Assembly: GCA_050942615.1 (NCBI GenBank)
Contig: JBMNNQ010000019.1
Span: forward strand, 1-20,178
Origin: JAAZMI01 sp050942615
GTDB taxonomy: Bacteria > Bacillota > Dethiobacteria > DTU022 > UBA8154
Direction: 5' to 3'
Length of the DNA stretch: 20,178 nt
Shown: positions 1 through 7,242 of the stretch, in pieces
Layout: each line of letters opens with the position of its first letter
How positions within the stretch are numbered: the stretch's first letter is position 1
Notes under the pieces: generated by a model
Seen by the model: only the letters and a program-made list of their open reading frames with translations
Databases searched by the model: none
Told to the model about the DNA's origin: nothing
Position numbers and translations under genes: made by a program

Positions 1-41
1 CTGTTTGCCCCTGCATTTCGCCCTTGCATTCGAAGTTGTGG

Positions 42-155
42 TGCAACAGGAACCGTCCCCGCTGCATCCCGTATCTGCAGATGGGGTGATGCAACAGGAA
101 CCGTCCCCATTGCATCAAGATGGGGTGGTGCAACAGGAACCGTCCCCATTGCATC
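42..155. repeat. Three tandem-spaced copies of a 27-bp AGGAACCGTCCCC repeat
   Basis: Copies lie at 42-68, 90-116 and 129-155. Each reads TGCAAC, then AGGAACCGTCCCC, then two variable bases (GC or AT) and TGCATC. Copies 2 and 3 are preceded by GATGGGGTG. The outer TGCAA/TTGCA arms are complementary in copies 2 and 3, and GGGG upstream can pair with CCCC inside, so each unit can fold. The AGGAACCGTCCCC core is a motif I know as a dispersed intergenic element in Clostridia genomes (recalled knowledge). Gaps of 21 and 12 bp are too short for a CRISPR array. An open frame across it (5-214) is only a product of the repetition. Confidence 0.85.
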
Positions 156-197
156 CCCCGCTGCATCCCAAAAATTTTTGCTTAAGGGAGGAAGAAA

Positions 198-932
198 ATG
201 GCCAGCAAGATTAGACGGGAAATTATTCATATTGATGAGGAAAAATGTGATGGTTGCGGTCTGTGTGTGCCGGCTTGTGCTGAAGGGGCGCTGCAGATTA
301 TTGACGGCAAGGCCAGGCTGGTAGGCGAACGCCTTTGTGACGGCTTGGGGGCTTGTTTAGGGGATTGTCCCCGGGGGGCCATCTCTGTTGAAGTGCGGGA
401 AGCCGAAGCTTTTGATACAGAGGCAGTGGAGGAGCATCTGCGCACTTTGCAGGGCGAAACTGCAGAGGCATTCCCCGTTGACTGCAGCACGGTTGTTCCT
501 GAAAGGGAGGGGGGAACTGTAGAAACCGGAGCGGAGGCGGATGCCCACCGGGCTTCGGAGCTGACGCACTGGCCTGTACAGCTGCGGCTGGTTCCTCCGG
601 TGGCAAAATTTCTGCAAAAACCTCACCTTCTGGTGGCCGCAGACTGTGTGCCCTTTGCCTATGCAGATTTTCACCGCCGGTTTTTAAAGGGGAAGGCCCT
701 CTTGATCGGCTGCCCCAAGTTTGACGATGCGGCTTACTACTTCCAGAAACTAGTTGAAATTTTTCAAAACAATAAGCCGGAAAAAATCACTGTTTTGATG
801 ATGGAGGTAGCCTGCTGTTCGGGCCTCAGCCAGCTGGTGGCCCGGGCCTGCAGCGAAGCCGGCATCGAGGTTCCTTTGGAAAAGATTGTAATTGGCATTG
901 ATGGTGATATCAAATCGCGTTCTTTGTCCTGA
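198..932 (+). CDS. 4Fe-4S dicluster-type ferredoxin domain protein (244 aa)
   Basis: An iron-sulfur protein of the kind found widely in anaerobic Clostridia and often annotated only as 4Fe-4S or ATP-binding protein; its partner and reaction are not known to me. The N-terminus holds a full CxxCxxCxxxC motif (CDGCGLCVPAC, about residues 17-27). The second motif, CDGLGACLGDCP, has Leu where the second Cys normally sits, a change I recall as typical of the family. The remaining 130 or so residues form a separate domain with WPVQLRLVP and further cysteines (DCVPF, GCPKF, ACCSG) that could hold another metal site. The ATG is preceded by AAGGGAGG with good spacing. It stands alone, ending before a terminator, so it is probably its own transcription unit. 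A role in electron transfer is an inference. Confidence 0.9.
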   Translation: MASKIRREIIHIDEEKCDGCGLCVPACAEGALQIIDGKARLVGERLCDGLGACLGDCPRGAISVEVREAEAFDTEAVEEHLRTLQGETAEAFPVDCSTVVPEREGGTVETGAEADAHRASELTHWPVQLRLVPPVAKFLQKPHLLVAADCVPFAYADFHRRFLKGKALLIGCPKFDDAAYYFQKLVEIFQNNKPEKITVLMMEVACCSGLSQLVARACSEAGIEVPLEKIVIGIDGDIKSRSLS

Positions 933-994
933 AGCAAACGCCGGGCCGGCTGAGGGGGAAAAATTAAAAAAAAATCCAGCAGGTTCTGCTGTGT

Positions 995-1049
995 ACCCGG
1001 GGAAATTACTGCCAGAAATTGGCAAGGGCGGCTGTTCCCCGGGTTTTTT
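995..1049 (+). terminator. Rho-independent terminator after the 4Fe-4S gene
   Basis: A perfect 10-bp stem ACCCGGGGAA/TTCCCCGGGT (995-1004 with 1035-1044) is followed by a run of six T. A smaller stem TGCCA/TGGCA (1010-1014 with 1020-1024) sits inside the loop. The site separates the 4Fe-4S gene from the folate operon. The rest of 1050-1224 is A/T-rich and should hold the folE promoter, but no -35/-10 pair is clear enough to call. Confidence 0.75.
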
Positions 1050-1224
1050 ATGGCCAAAAGTGTGCTGTTACAAAAAAGTGTCCGGGAAAAAGTGCAGGAA
1101 AGACGGTTATAGTGTAGAATTCTGTTAGATAATAGGTTAAAGTAATGTTAATAAAGGGAACATTTTTACCTTTTTTGTTTTTTCCCATTAATGCTTTGCA
1201 GTATACTGAAAGGAGATGCCTACG

Positions 1225-1812
1225 GTGCAAAAAGAACAGACAGATAAAATAGACAAGGAAAAAATTAAAGTTGCTGTGAAAATGATTTTAGAAGCCATCG
1301 GGGAAGATCCTGAACGTGAGGGGTTGCAGGATACTCCGCGGCGGGTTGCCGACATGTATGCCGAAATATTTAGCGGTTTGCATGCCGATCCCAGTGTGCA
1401 TCTGCAAACCTGTTTTTACGAGGAACAGCATGAAGAGATGGTGATCATCAAGGATATCAGCATTGATTCCATGTGCGAACACCACCTGCTGCCTTTTTTT
1501 GGAAAGGCCCATATCGCCTATATCCCCAATCATAACAAAATTACCGGCCTTTCAAAGCTGGTCCGGGTAGTGGACACTTTTGCCCGGCGCCCGCAGCTGC
1601 AGGAAAGGCTGACCACCCAGATTGCCAATACGGTGATGAAGGCCCTGCAGCCCAAAGGGGTGGTGGTGGTTGTCGAAGCCGAACACCTGTGTATGGGCAT
1701 CCGCGGGGTTAAAAAACCGGGCGCGGTGACAGTTACCTCGGCGGTGCGCGGTATTTTCCGGACCAACCACAAAACGCGCGATGAAGCTTTTTCACTGATT
1801 AAAGGAGTCTGA
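1225..1812 (+). CDS. folE: GTP cyclohydrolase I
   Basis: First enzyme of tetrahydrofolate synthesis, turning GTP into 7,8-dihydroneopterin triphosphate and formate in the cytosol. The zinc-site signatures are present: SMCEHHLLPF (Cys84 and the following His residues) and HLCMGIRGV (Cys156), numbered from the chosen start. Length (195 aa) is normal for the type I enzyme. An ATG at 1216 touches the AAAGGAG site with no spacing, so it is unlikely to be used; the in-frame GTG at 1225 lies 9 bases after it and is preferred. First gene of a five-gene (+) cluster running folE - HD hydrolase - folP - folB - folK. The gene after it starts 5 bases past its stop. Confidence 0.95.
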   Translation: MQKEQTDKIDKEKIKVAVKMILEAIGEDPEREGLQDTPRRVADMYAEIFSGLHADPSVHLQTCFYEEQHEEMVIIKDISIDSMCEHHLLPFFGKAHIAYIPNHNKITGLSKLVRVVDTFARRPQLQERLTTQIANTVMKALQPKGVVVVVEAEHLCMGIRGVKKPGAVTVTSAVRGIFRTNHKTRDEAFSLIKGV

Positions 1813-1817
1813 TTGTT

Positions 1818-2306
1818 ATGCAGAGGTTTTACAGGGTTTTAGCTGATCCCCGTTTCCAGGCTTACAACCGGCAGATTAGCAAACTGGAGGCCAAACGGGA
1901 ATTTTGCGGCCACGATCAGCAGCATCTTTTGGATACGGCCCGTCTGGCCTGGATTTTAACCTTGGAGGAAAAATTGGATTTTTCCCGGGAAATAGTGTAT
2001 ACTGCCGCTTTTTTGCATGATATCGGCCGCTGGTGCGAATATGAAGACGAAACAATAGATCACGCCGCAGCCGGTGCAGACTTGGCGCGCCCGCTGCTGG
2101 AAACAGCCGGCTTTGACCGGACGGAGGTGGATGTGATTACAGCGGCGATCGCCGAACACCGCCGCTTGCCGCAGGAATGTACCACAACACTGGGCCGGCT
2201 GCTGGCGGCAGCCGATGATCTTTCCCGGCGCTGTTTTGACTGCGCTTCTGCCGCGGAATGCTGTAAATACGGGCGGATGCCGGCGCAGGAACGGCCGGTT
2301 TATTAA
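1818..2306 (+). CDS. HD-domain metal-dependent phosphohydrolase in the folate operon
   Basis: Small HD-superfamily protein of 162 aa. Visible metal-ligand candidates are His32-Asp33 in FCGHDQQH, the diagnostic His67-Asp68 in AAFLHDIGRW, His82, His114 and Asp133. A Cys-rich tail follows (C139, C142, C148, C149 within RRCFDCASAAECCKYG), which could bind an extra metal. HD proteins cut phosphate esters or phosphodiesters; the archaeal pterin enzyme MptB is an HD-family phosphodiesterase acting right after a GTP cyclohydrolase. The gene sits tightly between folE (5-base gap, SD AAAGGAG inside the folE end) and folP (14-base gap). The operon shows no Nudix or other dihydroneopterin-triphosphate phosphatase, so acting at that step is a reasonable inference, not a proven role. 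Confidence 0.85.
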   Translation: MQRFYRVLADPRFQAYNRQISKLEAKREFCGHDQQHLLDTARLAWILTLEEKLDFSREIVYTAAFLHDIGRWCEYEDETIDHAAAGADLARPLLETAGFDRTEVDVITAAIAEHRRLPQECTTTLGRLLAAADDLSRRCFDCASAAECCKYGRMPAQERPVY

Positions 2307-2320
2307 AAGGAGGCAGGGCG

Positions 2321-3520
2321 ATGACCCGTTGCAGGCTGATTCATTTTAAGGACGAACAGGAAGCCAAGGCCATGTTGCAGGCGATCGGAGCCGATCCCCC
2401 GGGCGTGCAGATTATGACGCCGAAAAATTTATTTTATACGATCCTGGTGGAGGAGCTCCCGCTCAAGGCGGCCCTGGTGCTTAAACAGGAAATGCTGGCC
2501 CGGGGCGGGGAATGTGCTGTTTCCCGCCATGTGGCCAGCCTGCAGGCCCAAAAAAGCAACGCCCTGCTGAGCGGCACCGGTTTGCAGTTTGCACAGTTGA
2601 TTAGAAAACTGCGCGGGCAGCCCTTTGGCCTCAATAAGCTGGGGCAGCAGCTGGCTGCTGTTATTGCAGACAGCTGTTCCCGCCCGCCGGCCTTAAAGTT
2701 TAAAAATGTGACCCTCCCCTTGGGGGAAAGGACGCTGTTGATGGGGATCCTTAACGTGACCCCTGATTCTTTTTCTGATGGGGGCCGCTATCATACTGTG
2801 GAAGAAGCTGTGGAACAGGCTCTGCAGATGGTGCAGGACGGGGCCGATATTATTGACGTCGGCGGGGAATCAACCCGGCCTGGTTATCAGGGCATCAGCG
2901 CCGCAGAGGAAATAGGCCGGGTTGTGCCGGTGATCCGGGCGCTGCGGGCAGCAGCGCCGGCGATCCCCATCTCCATCGACACCTATAAGGCTGCTGTCGC
3001 CCGGGCGGCTCTGGAGGCCGGGGCGGATATGTTTAATGATATCTGGGGCGGCCGGCGCGACCCGGAAATTCTCAAAGCCGCTGCCGCTGCCGGCCTGCCG
3101 ATCTGCCTCATGCATAACCGGGACAGCACTCAATACCAGGATCTGCTTTCCGAAGTGGTGGCCGACCTGAAAGATTGTGCCGCCCGGGCCCTGGCCGCCG
3201 GGGTGGCGGCCGAAAACATCGTGTTGGACCCGGGGATCGGCTTTGGTAAAAATTACCTGCAAAATTTGGAAGTGATGCGCTACCTGCAGGAGATCACCGC
3301 CCTTGGTTACCCCGTCCTTTTGGGAACCTCCCGCAAGTCGACGATCGGCAAGATCCTTGATCTGCCGGCCGATCAAAGGTTGGAGGGCACTGCGGCGACG
3401 GTGGCCTACGGTATTGCCTGCGGTGTGGAAATTGTGCGCGTGCACGACGTTTTGGAGATGAGCAGGGTTGTGCGCATGACCGATGCCATCTGCCGGGGGG
3501 GGCGGACCTTTGCCGGATAA
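2321..3520 (+). CDS. folP: Dihydropteroate synthase with N-terminal extension
   Basis: Joins p-aminobenzoate to 6-hydroxymethyl-7,8-dihydropterin diphosphate to give dihydropteroate; the sulfonamide target. The TIM-barrel enzyme spans about residues 141-398 with its classic motifs: GILNVTPDSFSDGG, DVGGESTRPG, SIDTYK, FNDIWGG, LMHNR, DPGIGFGK, LLGTSRKS and RVHDV. About 135 extra residues precede it, giving 399 aa against the usual 260-290; no catalytic motif is visible in this extension, which I recall being present in other Clostridia. The ATG follows AAAAGGAGG. The coding end overlaps folB, implying coupled translation. Confidence 0.96.
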   Translation: MTRCRLIHFKDEQEAKAMLQAIGADPPGVQIMTPKNLFYTILVEELPLKAALVLKQEMLARGGECAVSRHVASLQAQKSNALLSGTGLQFAQLIRKLRGQPFGLNKLGQQLAAVIADSCSRPPALKFKNVTLPLGERTLLMGILNVTPDSFSDGGRYHTVEEAVEQALQMVQDGADIIDVGGESTRPGYQGISAAEEIGRVVPVIRALRAAAPAIPISIDTYKAAVARAALEAGADMFNDIWGGRRDPEILKAAAAAGLPICLMHNRDSTQYQDLLSEVVADLKDCAARALAAGVAAENIVLDPGIGFGKNYLQNLEVMRYLQEITALGYPVLLGTSRKSTIGKILDLPADQRLEGTAATVAYGIACGVEIVRVHDVLEMSRVVRMTDAICRGGRTFAG

Positions 3521-3887
3521 GATTATCCTCCAGAATATGGAGTTTTATGCCTACCACGGCGTGCTGGCTGCCGAAAAAGAGCTGGGGCAGCGCTTCCAGG
3601 TGTCGGTAACGTTGTTCTGCAGCCTGCAGCAGGCCGGCAGGAGCGATCTGTTAACAGCATCTCTGGACTACAGCCGCATTTACCGGGAGGTGCAAAAAAT
3701 TGTGGAAGGCCGGCGTTTCAACCTGCTGGAAACGCTGGCGGAAACAATTGCTGCGCGCCTCCTCACCCTGGGCGCACGGGCGGTGCGGGTAAAGGTTAAA
3801 AAAATGCACCCGCCGCTGCCCGGCCGGTTGGACTTTGCGGCCGTGGAAATTTTCCGCAGCCGGGAGGGGCCGGTGGCAGAACAGTAA
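3510..3887 (+). CDS. folB: Dihydroneopterin aldolase
   Basis: Converts 7,8-dihydroneopterin to 6-hydroxymethyl-7,8-dihydropterin and glycolaldehyde. The N-terminal motif LQNMEFYAYHGVLAAEKELG and later TLAETIAARLL, then VRVKVKKMHPPLPGRLDFAAVEI, are typical. A TTG start at 3510, inside the end of folP and just after a G-rich stretch that can act as a weak ribosome site, gives PDKIILQNMEF at the front and 125 aa, the usual form of the family. An in-frame ATG at 3483 would add nine Gly-rich residues and has no ribosome site, so it is less likely. The 11-bp overlap with folP suggests translational coupling. Confidence 0.93.
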   Translation: MPDKIILQNMEFYAYHGVLAAEKELGQRFQVSVTLFCSLQQAGRSDLLTASLDYSRIYREVQKIVEGRRFNLLETLAETIAARLLTLGARAVRVKVKKMHPPLPGRLDFAAVEIFRSREGPVAEQ

Positions 3888-4021
3888 CCCTGCCGATTGG
3901 TCAGGCCTGCAGGCGGCCTGCCGGCTTTGCCGGGACAGTACCTGCCTCCAGCGGCAGCCGTAATTGTCGGGAAGGCCGCGGGGCACAGACCGTTCCTGGG
4001 CTGCAAACAGGAGGAAAAAGA

Positions 4022-4546
4022 ATGTCACTAAAAAATAAGGAAACTGCCCCCGGGCAGAACAGGAGGCCGCCTGTTACCGTGTACCTGGGTCTGGGCAGCA
4101 ATATGGGTGATCCCCGGGCCAATTTGCAGCGTGCTGTCGCGCTGCTTGACGCCTGCCCGGGCATTAAAGTGGAGCGTGTTTCACCCTTTTTGGAAACGGC
4201 CCCGGTGGGCTTCCTGGAACAGCCCCATTTTTTAAACGGTGTGCTGCAGGCCACTACCACCCTGTCGCCACAAGCGCTGCTGGTCGCCGCGCAGTCCATT
4301 GAAAACAGGCTGGGCCGCAAACGCACAATCCGTTGGGGGCCGCGCACGATCGATATCGACATCCTGCTCTACGGTGATCTGGTCCTGGAAAGTGCTAACC
4401 TGACCATACCCCACCCCCGTATGCAGGAGAGGGCTTTTGTTTTGCAGCCCCTGGCCCTGCTGGCCCCCGAACTGCGCCTGCCCGGCTGCCCGGAAACAGT
4501 TGGGGCCTTGGCCCAAAAATTGGCTCACCCTGCAGCGGAAAAATAA
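4022..4546 (+). CDS. folK: 2-amino-4-hydroxy-6-hydroxymethyldihydropteridine pyrophosphokinase (HPPK)
   Basis: Transfers pyrophosphate from ATP to 6-hydroxymethyl-7,8-dihydropterin, making the substrate for FolP. Family motifs are clear: YLGLGSNMGDP near the N-terminus, ETAPVGFLEQPHFLNGV, the catalytic segment RWGPRTIDIDILLYG, and IPHPRMQERAFVLQPL. Length 174 aa is normal. The ATG follows CAGGAGG. A 134-base gap from folB carries two small adjacent hairpins (3902-3920 and 3921-3933, without T-runs) that might slow polymerase. Last gene of the folate cluster, followed by a weak terminator and the CRISPR-like repeats. Confidence 0.96.
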   Translation: MSLKNKETAPGQNRRPPVTVYLGLGSNMGDPRANLQRAVALLDACPGIKVERVSPFLETAPVGFLEQPHFLNGVLQATTTLSPQALLVAAQSIENRLGRKRTIRWGPRTIDIDILLYGDLVLESANLTIPHPRMQERAFVLQPLALLAPELRLPGCPETVGALAQKLAHPAAEK

Positions 4547-4577
4547 CAGGGCACAGCTTTTTCCTGCGCCCTTGTTT
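4547..4577 (+). terminator. Probable terminator of the folate operon
   Basis: Directly after the folK stop, AGGGCACAG and CTGCGCCCT can pair around a CTTTTTC loop with one internal A/C mismatch, followed by TGTTTT. The T-run is short, so termination may be partial. Confidence 0.5.
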
Positions 4578-4610
4578 TACAGCAGCCACTGAACAAGGTA
4601 AATTAACGCT

Positions 4611-4770
4611 GTTTCCACCTTCTAAAGGCGGCCCGGCAGGCGAATACCCCCGGATAACATACTTCGAGATAACAGTTTCCACCTGCTAAAGGCGGCCCGG
4701 CAGGCCGGCAAGCTGGTATCAGCCTGCACGGACCCACCCTGTTTCCACCCGCTAAAGGCGGCCCGGCAGG
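4611..4770. repeat. Three 30-bp repeats with 34- and 36-bp unique spacers (CRISPR-like mini-array)
   Basis: Copies lie at 4611-4640, 4675-4704 and 4741-4770. On the + strand each is GTTTCCACC, two variable bases (TT, TG, CG), then CTAAAGGCGGCCCGGCAGG. On the minus strand the unit ends in GGTGGAAAC, like the GAAAC-type 3' handle of many CRISPR repeats, and CCGCC can pair with GGTGG. The two variable positions fall in the loop of that hairpin, so the stem is kept. The spacers share no obvious sequence. Against CRISPR: only three copies, no AT-rich leader, no cas genes in the window. It lies between convergent genes, so a dispersed intergenic repeat is an alternative. Confidence 0.85.
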
Positions 4771-4785
4771 GCCTCCCTCAGTTGT

Positions 4786-5445
4786 TTAATCGCCGCCGGC
4801 CAGCAGGCGGATATCCTCAATGCGCAGGTGCAGGCCATAGCTCTTTTGCAGCAGCATATTTACCAGGCCGGTATGGTTCAGCGACATCATACAGAAGCCG
4901 GGTAAAAAAGTGGCCCGGCCGCCGAAAACAGGCTCTTTGGTAATTTTAGCAGCCAGGCCTTCAAAGCCGATCATGTGGTAGGCGCTTACATCTTTAACCT
5001 CTTGTTCACGGGCATAGCGGGGGCCGACCACCCAGGTGTAGAGCAGCCCGGTAACCAGTTCGGCCCGGATGACCTGCAGCACGTGGGGGATGGGGCACCC
5101 CGCACCCATGGGCCGCCCCAAAACATAATCACCAGCCACAATTTTCATTTTTTCCACCATATCGGCCCGGAAGGGCAGGACAATTTTGCGTGCCGATACT
5201 TCGCCGGGCAATGGCTTGAGGATGAAATCATAAACGTGCCCTAAAATATCTTTTTCCGGGTAGACAGCAAAACCCACATCGGCGCTGTCCGGCCGGGAAA
5301 GGGCATCATAGTAATAGGGGCAGTCTGTATTTACCTTGGTATGGTTATTCACGGCGCGTAAAAAATCCTTACAGCTCTTTTCGCCGCAAAGCCCGCAATT
5401 TTTTCCGGGTGGCAGCCAGGAATGCAGAGCATTTTTGTTGGGCAC
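4786..5445 (-). CDS. Fe-S protein with N-terminal 4-Cys (CxxCx4C...C) domain
   Basis: 219 aa. The N-terminus has the four-cysteine Fe-S motif CGLCGEKSCKDF with a fourth Cys at about residue 42 (DCPYYY), the arrangement of the short FeS domain (Pfam FeS) also found at the front of the corrinoid iron-sulfur protein large subunit. The remaining 170 residues are a domain I do not recognise by function, with GRPMGAGCPIPHVLQVI and PGFCMMSLNHTGL, each bearing a Cys that could be functional. The GTG start at 5445 follows AGGGGTG, and only 2 bases separate it from the stop of the GTPase gene upstream, so the two are surely co-transcribed. An electron donor or cluster carrier for the GTPase/ABC pair is an inference. 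Confidence 0.85.
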   Translation of the reverse strand: MPNKNALHSWLPPGKNCGLCGEKSCKDFLRAVNNHTKVNTDCPYYYDALSRPDSADVGFAVYPEKDILGHVYDFILKPLPGEVSARKIVLPFRADMVEKMKIVAGDYVLGRPMGAGCPIPHVLQVIRAELVTGLLYTWVVGPRYAREQEVKDVSAYHMIGFEGLAAKITKEPVFGGRATFLPGFCMMSLNHTGLVNMLLQKSYGLHLRIEDIRLLAGGD

Positions 5446-5447
5446 GG

Positions 5448-6158
5448 CTATTCACCCCTGTAAAGATATTCTGCAATGGGCCCGTCAAGCTTTTGAATCA
5501 CACCAAAATGATGCTGCCAGCCGATTTCCTTTTTGCCGACGCAGATTGTGCAAGTGCCCAACGGGGGGTTCCCCTTTAAAAATAAATTATTTTTATCAAT
5601 AGCCGCAGAGGCCTCAACTAGATTATAAAGGCGGTTTAAGGAATTGCCCTGCAGGGCATTTGTCTCCATCAGTGCAATATTGGGGTGCACCTCTTTAATT
5701 TTTTGAATGAGCACTTCCCTTTCGGCCTGGCTGACCAGATCGATCTTGGTGATGACAGCCACGTCGGCCAGGCTGACCATCGCCCCCATTTTTTCCGGGG
5801 TATGGATGCCGGAAATAGAACTGAGGACGATGATCCCCAGACCCTGGTTTAAATAAGGCGAACAGCGCAAACAAAGGCCGGCGCTTTCCACAATAAGCAG
5901 GTCGGCGGCGTTACCCTCCGCCCAGTCCACAGTATCACCCAAGATCATCACTTCGGCGTGGTCCGGGCACAGGTCCCCGGAATAAACTTTTCTGGTTAAA
6001 ATACCAAATTCTTTATTTAATTCCAGATCTTCAAAGGCCTTGACCACGTCAATTTTTAAAAATGCAATGCGCATCTCCTGGTTAAACCTTTTAACGATCT
6101 GCTTTGTTAGGGCAGTTTTGCCGGCAGAAGGCGGCCCGGCAATAATAACTAATTTCAT
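5448..6158 (-). CDS. UreG/HypB-like P-loop GTPase with CxxC metal motif
   Basis: 236 aa SIMIBI-type GTPase. Walker A is GPPSAGKT (residues 8-15) and the guanine-specificity motif is TKID (137-140). A CxxC (SAGLCLRCSP, Cys96/Cys99) sits after the strand DLLIVES, the place where UreG and HypB carry their nickel-binding cysteines. A second Cys pair, CTIC (203/206), with a His pair (QHH, 216-217) near the C-terminus, offers another metal site. The family therefore suggests delivery of a metal or activation of a metalloprotein; the target is unknown. No strong ribosome site precedes the ATG. The gene lies 97 bases after the ABC ATPase and 2 bases before the Fe-S protein, all on the minus strand. 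Confidence 0.87.
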   Translation of the reverse strand: MKLVIIAGPPSAGKTALTKQIVKRFNQEMRIAFLKIDVVKAFEDLELNKEFGILTRKVYSGDLCPDHAEVMILGDTVDWAEGNAADLLIVESAGLCLRCSPYLNQGLGIIVLSSISGIHTPEKMGAMVSLADVAVITKIDLVSQAEREVLIQKIKEVHPNIALMETNALQGNSLNRLYNLVEASAAIDKNNLFLKGNPPLGTCTICVGKKEIGWQHHFGVIQKLDGPIAEYLYRGE

Positions 6159-6255
6159 GGTTTTATGTATGGGTACTACCGCACCCGGACCGGTTTGGCG
6201 GGGCGGTAATCCCCATTACTCCTTTCCCAAAAATATTTGTTGCCGGCAGCAGCAG

Positions 6256-7038
6256 TTAAGAGGCGAAATTTACAGCCATCAGTTCATCGGTAATGGCCTT
6301 GCCGGCACGCAGTTCTTCCCGGATAACACCGATTTTTTTATCTATTTCCAGCAGGTTTTTAGCGGCTGCAATTTCCAGTTCATTTTGGCGCAGGACTCTT
6401 TTTACGGCGCCGTTTTCCATAATAATCCTTGTTTCTGTCAGCAGGGCGATGACAGGATCATGGGTTACAAAAACTACAATTTTACCGGTATTTTGGATGA
6501 GGTTGATGACCTCCTGCCTGAAGATGCCGGCGTTTTCTATTTCGTCCATTAAGATAATCGGGGCGGCGCCGATTAAGATGGCATCGGCAATCAACAGGGA
6601 ACGGGTTTGGCCGCCGGAAAGAACGGTTACCTTATAATTGTCTTTAATCTTTTCACCGGTGAACTTATTGGCCAGCTCAATGGTGGCCCGGATGACCTGC
6701 CGATCATCAATTTTGCGGGCCCGGGCATGTATCTGGAGAAATTCCTTCACTGAGAGATCGGCAAAACACTTTGTGTTCTGGGTGATCATGACAATCGGTT
6801 TCCGGGCCGGGTTATAACGAATTTCATCCGGGGGGAGCTCCCCGTTGACCAGCACCCGCCGCCGGGTGGCGGTGTCTCCCTGGGCCAGCAATTCCACATC
6901 GGTGATCAGGGCGGTCTTTCCACTGCCTGTCGGGCCGACAATGGAAACGGTTTCCCCGGCTTTTAAAGTTATGTAATCAAAATTTTCCTGACGCCCCCCT
7001 TTATCCACACCGGGAAAAATGGTAATGTTTTGAAGCAT
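6256..7038 (-). CDS. Soluble ABC-type ATPase, no transporter partner nearby
   Basis: 260 aa ABC ATPase domain with Walker A GPTGSGKT (35-42), Q-loop MITQN, signature LSGGQTRS (from 140), Walker B IILMDE (Asp165/Glu166) and the switch His in VTHDP (193). No membrane permease or binding protein is encoded in the window, so a non-transport role is likely. A soluble ABC ATPase (component A2) helps reductively activate methyl-coenzyme M reductase in methanogens, a useful analogy but no more. The start at 7038 is chosen because GAAAGGAG lies 7 bases upstream; the frame stays open to 7077 but has no ribosome site there. First gene of the ABC - GTPase - Fe-S unit, downstream of a strong terminator. 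Confidence 0.87.
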   Translation of the reverse strand: MLQNITIFPGVDKGGRQENFDYITLKAGETVSIVGPTGSGKTALITDVELLAQGDTATRRRVLVNGELPPDEIRYNPARKPIVMITQNTKCFADLSVKEFLQIHARARKIDDRQVIRATIELANKFTGEKIKDNYKVTVLSGGQTRSLLIADAILIGAAPIILMDEIENAGIFRQEVINLIQNTGKIVVFVTHDPVIALLTETRIIMENGAVKRVLRQNELEIAAAKNLLEIDKKIGVIREELRAGKAITDELMAVNFAS

Positions 7039-7110
7039 GGCGTTTCTCCTTTCATTTTTCGTGTACTCTTCCAGCACTTTAAATTATGACAGTGCAGGGG
7101 GAAAGGTTCC

Positions 7111-7152
7111 TTTTAAAAAGCAGGGAGCAGCGTGTATGCACGCTGCTCCCTG
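7111..7152 (-). terminator. Strong terminator between the thioredoxin-like gene and the ABC ATPase gene
   Basis: A perfect 14-bp stem, CAGGGAGCAGCGTG with CACGCTGCTCCCTG (7121-7134 and 7139-7152), has a 4-base loop. Read on the minus strand it is followed by CTTTTTAAAA (7120-7111). It ends transcription of the gene at 7243-7578, so the downstream ABC gene probably has its own promoter in 7039-7110, where TGTCATAAT resembles an extended -10. Confidence 0.85.
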
Positions 7153-7242
7153 GCAGGCTGAATTAACTTAAAGGTGGCTGATTTCCTGTGAAACTGGTGG
7201 GTAATGCCGAAGATAAACATTGTATTTTGGTATGGGCTGCTT

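Noticed and set aside
5..214. Open frame across the AGGAACCGTCCCC repeats
   Set aside because: It only reflects the repeat (recurring QQEPSPLH), has no ribosome site, and overlaps the start of the real 4Fe-4S gene.
6163..6216. 17-codon frame after AAAGGAG upstream of the GTPase gene
   Set aside because: Only 2 bases separate the ribosome site from the ATG and the peptide has no recognisable character; it might be a leader peptide but cannot be supported.
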